A stretch of 64,000 bases of DNA, taken from contig JAVIAB010000124.1 of NCBI GenBank assembly GCA_032433765.1, forward strand, positions 97,301,202-97,365,201, written 5' to 3'. How positions within the stretch are numbered: the stretch's first letter is position 1; the number at the start of each line of letters is the position of its first letter. Both the position numbers and the translations under genes were made by a program. Under the pieces are notes generated by a model that did no database searches, was not told the DNA's origin, and worked only from the letters and a program-made list of their open reading frames with translations. Shown here one piece after another: positions 57,700 through 64,000 of the stretch. Origin of the DNA: Megaustenia siamemsis (Eukaryota; Mollusca; Gastropoda; Stylommatophora; Ariophantidae).

Positions 57700-57930
57700 G
57701 TGTTGTGACTTTCTGCAGAGCTGTGGTAGTGCGTCTTTTTACTCAACACATCCGACTTTAGCATGGCGTGTTGGAGTCAAAGGGTGACTACCCTCTCGAT
57801 CCCAACTAGACTGGCTAGTGTGTTACTGGAGGCATTGAAGAGAGGTCGAGTAGGGTCGAGTAATCCTGACGCAAACCATCAGGTATGAGTCGCTGACAGA
57901 TTCCAGCCCTTCTATCATGCGCCTTTGTCC
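57700..57930 (+). repeat. Dispersed repeat, partner of 49070-49330
   Basis: See the partner entry. It contains TAGGGTCGAGTAATCCTGAC. Confidence 0.5.
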
Positions 57931-59040
57931 CCATTCCGAGTTTCAAAATGGTGAATTATATCTACAAATTGAAAAATGAATTGAAATAACCGACATTATT
58001 TCACGTTTTTTGTTTTAGCACCCTTATCTCTGAACCGATGAAATCGTGTGCAAAAGAGAGTGATCAAGATTTATAGACACCAATAGCTGTGAGGTTCACT
58101 TATGTATAAATGTTGAGATTTTGCTGATTCAAGCAGGTTTCTCAGGTTAAATACCAAAGAAAAAATTAGAAATCTGAACACCCATGAAACACATCTTGAG
58201 AATTAAAAAGTTAGTTGAAGAGGGGCTGGAAACAGTAACTAAAACCCATGCAGTTCAGGGAAGGGACAACCCATGCAGTTCAGGGAAGGGACAACCCTGT
58301 GGCTGTCCTTTCCCTATTCCATAGTCTTTGTTTCTCGTGTATAAGCACACTATAATATACACATGCTATGCTATTCACATCGCCCTCTACTAGTCCACGC
58401 TGCATCAATTCGTCTGTCCACTATATCTCTTACCCCACTCTACGACACGTCTATTTTTCCTCCTCTTGTTGTACCTTGCGCTTTGTGCATGCACATGGAC
58501 CTGTTTTTTTTTTAAATTTCTGTTACTTCATGCTGTGTGCGTACATCTTCATTTTTGTGCACGCACACGTACCCCTGCGCACTTCCGTTTATGCTACATC
58601 GTAGCAAACAGGGACGATTATTCACTTATATTTCTTTCCATTTCTCCTAGTTCAAAACCACTTTTTAAAAAAATACATATTGTAAGCGTGTTCTTTGTTT
58701 GTTCCAGTTGAAGGCCTACTTCGTGGAAACGTCTTTCTGGTTTGTTTTATCCACTTGTTACGTAATGCTTCAACCATACCGTTTTTTTTCAATGTTTTTT
58801 GTTATTTTCCCTCACAAATAGGTTCATTTCAGCTTCGGATGATGATGCATTTGTGTGCATTTCTTTGCTTTAACCTCACAACAGAGTCACTAATTGAAAT
58901 GATGTTTGAATTTATTGAAATATGGCATTGTCTTGTATGTTTCTTAGCGTTTATTGAAAGTGATCAGTTCTTTGAAATTACGGATGAAATGTTATTTTGT
59001 TATATTTATCTGCTAAAAATTGGTAACAATAGTTATGTAC
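57931..59040. other. Intronic spacer, gene 3 intron 2
   Basis: CATGCAGTTCAGGGAAGGGACAA-type text is duplicated at 58247 and 58270. Frames at 58368-59225 lack domains. Confidence 0.35.
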
Positions 59041-60166
59041 CATCATCATTGTCATCATCATTGTCATTATCATTGTCATCATCATTGTCATCATCATTCT
59101 CATTATCATTGTCATCATCATTGTCATCATCATTGTCATTATCATTGTCATCATCATTGTCATCATCATTCTCATTATCATTGTCATCATCATTGTCATC
59201 ATCATTGTCATTATCATTGTCATAATCATTGTCATCATCATTCTCATTATCATTGTCATCATCATTGTCATCATCATTGTCATTATCATTGTCATCATCA
59301 TTGTCATTATCATTGTCATCATCATTGTCATTATCATTGTCATCATCATTGTCATCATCATTCTCATCATCATTGTCATCATCATTGTCATCATCATTGT
59401 CATTATTGTCATTATCATTATCGTCATCATTCTCATCATCATTGTCATTATTGTCATCATCATTGTCATTATCATTATCGTCATCATTCTCATCATCATT
59501 GTCATTATTGTCATCATCATTGTCATTATCATTATCGTCATCATTCTCATCATCATTGTCATCATCATTGTCATCATCATTGTCATCATCATTCTCATCA
59601 TCATTGTCATAATCATTGTCATCATCATTGTCATCATCATTGTCATTATCATTATCGTCATCATTATCGTCATCATTGTCATTATTGTCATCATCATTGT
59701 CATCATCATTGTCATCATCATTGTCATTATCATTATCGTCATCATTGTCATTATCATTATCGTCATCATTGTCATTATTGTCATCATCATTGTCATCATT
59801 ATTATCATCATCATTGTCACTATTATTGTCATCAATATTGTCACTATTATTGTCATCATTATTGTCATCATCATTGTCATCATCATTGTCATTATCATTA
59901 TCGTCATCATTGTCATCATTATTGTCGTCATCATTGTCATCATTATTGTCACTATTATTGTCATCATTATTGTCGTCATTATTGTCATCATTATTGTCAC
60001 TATTATTGTCATCATCATTGTCACTATTATTGTCATCATCATTGTCATCATTATTATCATTGTCATCATTATTGTCATTATCATTGTCATCACAATTGTC
60101 ATCATTATTGTCATTATCATTGTCATCATCATTGTTATTATCATTATCGTCGTCATTGTCATCATC
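59041..60166. repeat. Trinucleotide-based array, 1.1 kb
   Basis: Long array of TCATCATTG, TCATTA and TCGTCA units, all multiples of three, with 30-60 bp higher-order blocks (CATTCTCATTATCATTGTCA and others). Long frames on both strands (His/Cys-rich +, Asp/Asn-rich -) come from the 3-bp register. Its right edge touches the 3' end of an antisense LINE. Confidence 0.95.
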
Positions 60167-60410
60167 GGGCTGCGTGTCTTTGTCTTTTACAGAACTTTTC
60201 ACTCATCACAGTCCGTCTGAAAGAATCTCTGTCTTTTGCAAGATTATCAACTTCTTCTCTTTCTATGTCTATTTGGTGTTTTGAAACCACCTCCTTCTTG
60301 GTCTTCCTGTTTCATATTCCTGGAATTATGCCATCTATTATTGTTCTTTCCAACCCATTATCTTTTATCGTGGCCATAATATTTTAATTTTCTCTGAAGG
60401 ATGTTGTTTA
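60167..60410 (-). mobile_element. LINE family D 3' end, antisense, with expanded tail
   Basis: The - strand reads ERTIIDGIIPGI, RWFQNTK, then LAKDRDSFRRTVMSEKFCKR and QRHAAR followed by TGATGATGACAATGACG, which is the start of the trinucleotide array at 59041-60166. Confidence 0.72.
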
Positions 60411-60642
60411 TAAGCCAGTTCTTTTCAATTTTTTTTTTTTTTTTTTGCATTTTCATTTGCCTTAATTTCTCTTTGTCTTTATGTAATGTCACCTAATGAT
60501 TTTTCTGTAACATTTTGTTTCAAAAATGAAAAACATTTTCTCAGTTTTTTATTTGCGAGATTGTCCATGATGCACTACTCAACCATAGTTATGTCAAGGA
60601 TTATTATTTTTTTAAAATTATTTTGCAATGTCTACACTTCAG

Positions 60643-61263
60643 GTAAAGGACATCGTTACACCAAAACGGATGGGAATCACCATTACGATAATCTTCATCT
60701 TCCTGACAACCAGCGTATCTCCCCTGTACACAGTCAACAAACTTGCAGTGAAGTTTTTCCCAAAGAGAAACAGAACTCTCCTCGGTCTTGTTTTCACAGA
60801 AAACAGAGAAAGCGTAGAAAAAGTCTCGTTCACAATAAATAACGTATGCATACCGCTAATCTCGTTTCTCCTAATCATTATATGCACAACAATACTAGCC
60901 GTGAAGTTAAGGCACAAAAATAAATGGAGAAATAAATCTGCAACTTCTGAACAAGCAAGTAAAGTGTCTAATTCCAATGAAAAAGTTGTTAAGATGGTAA
61001 TTATGATTTCAACATTATTCATTATTTGCTTCACACCAATTAGTGTGATATATATAGCAATGGCTATGTTGCCACAGCTGACCATTGATGGGGAGTTCAG
61101 GAACGTTCTGATTTTAACTGGTGGTCTTGGGTTTTTACTAGAGTCAGTCAACTCGTCCGCAAATATTTTTATCTACTATAGCATGAGTAGTAAATACAGA
61201 GAAGCTTTTCAACAGCTATTTAAGAATTGTTTTAGTTCTTCTGCTCATGAAGATCTACGCTAA
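60643..61263 (+). CDS. GPCR gene 3, exon 3 (TM4-TM7, stop)
   Basis: Last coding exon, residues 134-339, after the acceptor TCTACACTTCAG at 60642 (phase 0). It reads VKDIVTPKRM, TM4, the extracellular block FFPKRNRTLLGLVFTENRE with an NRT site, TM5, TM6 ending SVIYIAMAML, and TM7 with NSSANIFIYYSMSSKYREAF, ending HEDLR. Intact. It is preceded within 500 bp by a 1.1-kb repeat array and a LINE 3' end. It is the most divergent of the three exon 3 copies (no NTKW, instead NKW). Confidence 0.92.
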   Translation, partial: VKDIVTPKRMGITITIIFIFLTTSVSPLYTVNKLAVKFFPKRNRTLLGLVFTENRESVEKVSFTINNVCIPLISFLLIIICTTILAVKLRHKNKWRNKSATSEQASKVSNSNEKVVKMVIMISTLFIICFTPISVIYIAMAMLPQLTIDGEFRNVLILTGGLGFLLESVNSSANIFIYYSMSSKYREAFQQLFKNCFSSSAHEDLR

Positions 61264-61659
61264 TAGGTTAAGATGGTTTCCAGTTTGTTTGTTTTTTTTT
61301 TCCTGCTAAAACTGCTTGTCATTTAAATTTTGCTGTGTTGATACTTTGCTGATAGTATAGGACTGGTACAGTAAAGGCAAGAAAATACGAAAAATAATAG
61401 AAGTGAGGGCAGGCACGAAAGGAATTATCAATCAAGTATTGTACGTATACTATTTGTTGACTGTCATTTTTAAGCTACGTGACTAGTTGTTATACTATAA
61501 ATTATTAACATTGCTTTTCATAGATATGCAAACATAACAGAGAAAACATAACAGAAAACATAAGCAATGTTGTCGTTGAATTATGTTGTATTAACTATTT
61601 AACTGTTTAAAATTGACGTGCAAGATAGTAAAATATTACTTTATATAATATTCAGTTGG
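61264..61659. other. Downstream of GPCR gene 3
   Basis: The presumed 3' UTR and flank; ACATAACAGA is repeated three times near 61530-61560. No clear poly(A) signal. Confidence 0.3.
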
Positions 61660-61671
61660 TAGAATGAACTT

Positions 61672-62099
61672 AAAAATACTTGGAAAATACTTGGTATAGC
61701 ATGGAACGAATTCAAAACAAATGAGGAAATTAGAGAAATCGCCAATCAACCACTAATATCTTCAGTAATAAAGAAAAGACGATGGTCATACGTTGGACAT
61801 GTGATGAGAAGAGATAATAACCGAATAGCAAAGCAAGCCCTCATATGGGAAACAACAGGTAAAAGAAAAAGAGGAAGACCCAGGGAGACACTGAGAAGAA
61901 CATTGATGAGAGAGGCAAGAGCAGCAGGAGTCGGCTCCCTCAATGAGATAGAGCTGCTTGCACAGAACAGAGACAGATGGCGAGATTTGATAAAATATCT
62001 TTAAAAGAAAACTGCTAGAACAAAAAATCCATATAGGAGAAGGTGTATCTTGGTCTACGCCCTATGGGCCGGTTACGGCTCGAAAGGTCAATAGATAGA
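61672..62099 (+). mobile_element. 5'-truncated LINE (family F) with 12-bp TSD
   Basis: An uninterrupted frame from about 61694 to the stop at 62004: WNEFKTNEEIREIANQPLIS, KKRRWSYVGHVMRRDNNRIA, KQALIWETTGKRKRGRPRET and IELLAQNRDRWRDLIKYL. It ends with AATAGATAGATAG. Perfect direct repeats TAGAATGAACTT lie at 61660-61671 and 62100-62111. The intact frame suggests a recent insertion. Confidence 0.92.
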
Positions 62100-62111
62100 T
62101 AGAATGAACTT

Positions 62112-62857
62112 GAGATATGACTTCTTGGTCTTATCTCCCCTTACCAAAATGGTCGGTCTTGGCGTTTAATTGTAATACTAATAAAATGTATACCTTTGTA
62201 TAGTTTGTATGCTGGTTATTACATGTGTATACTATTTCTGTGTTCGTTATTTTAAATTAATTAATTGCAATAAAACACAATATGTGAATATTTATTTTGT
62301 CGAAGCCAGGCACATATTTCATAATTTTTTTTCTCTCCTAAAACCAGCGGTTAATGTGCTGTGTGATGTTTTGCATCGAGTTAATTTGCTTTATTCGGCT
62401 CGTTACATCCAATCAAAAACGAAATATACAACAACCAGTTACCTACAAACGATACGAGAATACCAGACCAAGAGTTTTACAAAGATTCTTGGCCAATAAT
62501 GTTCTGAACTATCTCTAAAACCTATTGTCTAGACTTTCCTTATCGTCTCTCCCTGGCTGCTCTGCTACCGTTCTCTAACTGCGTTCCTTAAGTGTGTCAT
62601 CTCTAGTTATCCAGGGAGATTGATAAACACTTGGACGACATTTTATATTTGATATTTGTAATAGCATGAAATCCCTGGACCTGCACATTGAAACCTTGAC
62701 CTTAGAATGCATGCTGCCGCTGACTGGCACACTTACTGCCGTTATAGATATTGAGCATTGTGAAACATACGCTTTGGCGCGCCAAATTTAGGGGAAATCC
62801 ACTTAGATTTATTGTTAGATTTCTGTATTTATTCCCGAGCCCCTAGATAAACCTAGT
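62112..62857. other. Intergenic spacer before the fourth GPCR
   Basis: Nothing recognised. Confidence 0.3.
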
Positions 62858-63632
62858 GTCTTACTGTTACACAAATATATTGTCTTACTGTTACACATAT
62901 ATATTGTCTCACTGTTACACATATATCATTGTTTGTCTTACTGTTACACATATATCATATATTGTTTCACTGTTACACATATATCATTGTTTGTCTTACT
63001 GTTACACATATATCATATATTGTTTCACTGTTACACATATATCATTGTTTGTCTTACTGTTACACATATATCATTGTTTATCTTACTGTTACACAAATAT
63101 CATTGTTTGTCTTACTGTTACACATATATCATTGTTTGTCTTACTATTACACATATATCATTGTTTATCTTACTGTTACACAAATATCATATATTGTTTC
63201 ACTGTTACACATATATTATTGTTTGTCTTACTGTTACACATATATCATTGTTTATCTTACTGTTACAAATATATCATTGTTTGTCTTACTGTTACACATA
63301 TATCATTGTTTGTCTTACTATTACACATATATCATTGTTTGTCTTACTGTTACACATATATCATTGTTTGTCTTACTGTTACAAATATATCATTGTTTGT
63401 CTTACTGTTACACATATAGTATTGTCTTACTGTTACACATATATCATTGTTTGTCTTACTGTTACACATATATCATTGTTTGTCTTACTATTACACATAT
63501 ATCATTGTTTGTCTTACTGTTACACATATATCATTGTTTATCTTACTGTTACACATATATCATTGTTTGTCTTACTGTTACACATATATCATTGTTTGTC
63601 TTACTATTACACATATATCATTGTTTGTCTTA
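62858..63632. repeat. 29-bp minisatellite
   Basis: About 27 units of GTTTGTCTTACTGTTACACA followed by TATATCATT, with variants lacking GTTT or carrying TATTGTTTCACTG. Three units make 87 bp, so frames stay open on the + strand. It ends about 275 bp before the fourth receptor exon. Confidence 0.95.
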
Positions 63633-63908
63633 CATTAATTTCCTGTGTGGAAGGGTTATCAAGATTTCTTTGCACTCTGCAACCAGCAGTTACACCCATG
63701 AGCTATTTATTTACCTTTTTAAGATCTAAGAAAAGTAAATACTAAACATGAAGTTGGCATGAAGTTGTATATTCTATACAATCACGTAATCACGATTTAG
63801 ATCATGATGCGTGTAAAGTTCCCTTTTATTTGTCCGTTCGCTCGATTTTAGAAATTATCAGCTTTTGGAATTTACTTGAATTTTTTTTTATTTTCTGTGC
63901 AAATGTAG

Positions 63909-64000
63909 GGTCATCTAGATCTAGTGCAGAGCTGAACAATTCATCGAAATATGTACCGATGATGGGGGAGAAGACGCTCGTCAGCAACAGGATTGAAAAA
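63909..64000 (+). CDS. Probable exon 1 of a fourth GPCR, cut by window end
   Basis: The frame is open from a good acceptor (T-rich run ending AAATGTAG at 63908) to the end of the window. It encodes SSRSSAELNNSSKY, then VPMMGEKTLVSNRIEK. The last residues align with the pre-TM1 segments of the other receptors (VLSDRST in gene 3, LLSDDTR in gene 2, MISDQVT in gene 1). The start Met could be at 63959 or 63962. TM1 would lie just beyond the window. Orientation, and position 2.6 kb after gene 3, fit a continuing tandem cluster. Confidence 0.55.

Noticed and set aside
59020..60387. 455-codon His/Cys-rich frame and 389-codon Asp/Asn-rich frame, suggesting a metal-binding protein
   Set aside because: Both arise from a trinucleotide-based array; four or more frames are open at once and the array continues from a LINE tail.
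62856..63745. Three overlapping 187-270 codon frames rich in SYCYTYI repeats
   Set aside because: A 29-bp repeat read in three frames; no unique domain.

Overview
This window looks like AT-rich animal nuclear DNA, most likely from a heterobranch gastropod mollusc. The evidence is GT-AG introns of 3 to 7.5 kb, tRNA-derived SINEs, many truncated LINEs, two mariner-type transposons, heavy minisatellite content, and rhodopsin-like receptors of the kind expanded as candidate chemosensory receptors in sea hares, sea slugs and freshwater snails. The clade is an inference; no ribosomal or mitochondrial marker is present.

The host genes are a head-to-tail cluster of class A GPCR paralogues, all on the + strand. 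Three appear complete, each with three coding exons: gene 1 (13563-13815, 16806-17020, 23451-24074; 363 aa), gene 2 (30952-31183, 34142-34356, 41837-42439; 349 aa) and gene 3 (50482-50665, 55692-55906, 60643-61263; 339 aa). Exon 1 carries TM1, exon 2 (exactly 215 bp in all three) carries TM2-TM3, and exon 3 carries TM4-TM7. Intron phases are 1 and 0 in every copy. A fourth copy seems to begin in the last 100 bases. No other host protein gene was found.

The rest is repetitive. Bases 1-13.5 kb hold an 18-bp minisatellite split by a probable solo LTR, a 39/40-bp minisatellite, LINE fragments and two SINEs. Gene 1 introns hold 39-, 47-, 20-, 99- and 144-bp arrays plus a full-length mariner inserted in the 20-bp array. 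Between genes 1 and 2 lie 36-bp and 39-bp arrays. Gene 2 introns hold a partial exon-1 duplication, a SINE with target-site duplications, a second mariner-type element, a 1.4-kb 25-bp array, LINEs and more SINEs. Between genes 2 and 3 are LINE pieces of at least four families, an RNase H fragment and SINE relatives. Gene 3 intron 2 ends in a 1.1-kb trinucleotide-based array that abuts a LINE 3' end. The last 3 kb has a 5'-truncated LINE with clear target-site duplications and a 29-bp array leading to the fourth receptor.

Most notable: five extra copies of the gene 1 intron-2 acceptor plus the first ~45 bp of exon 3, each fused to antisense LINE sequence in a 144-bp tandem array directly upstream of the true exon 3. 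They form a ladder of potential decoy splice acceptors inside a receptor gene. Long open frames inside the minisatellites are treated as by-products of repeat periods divisible by three.
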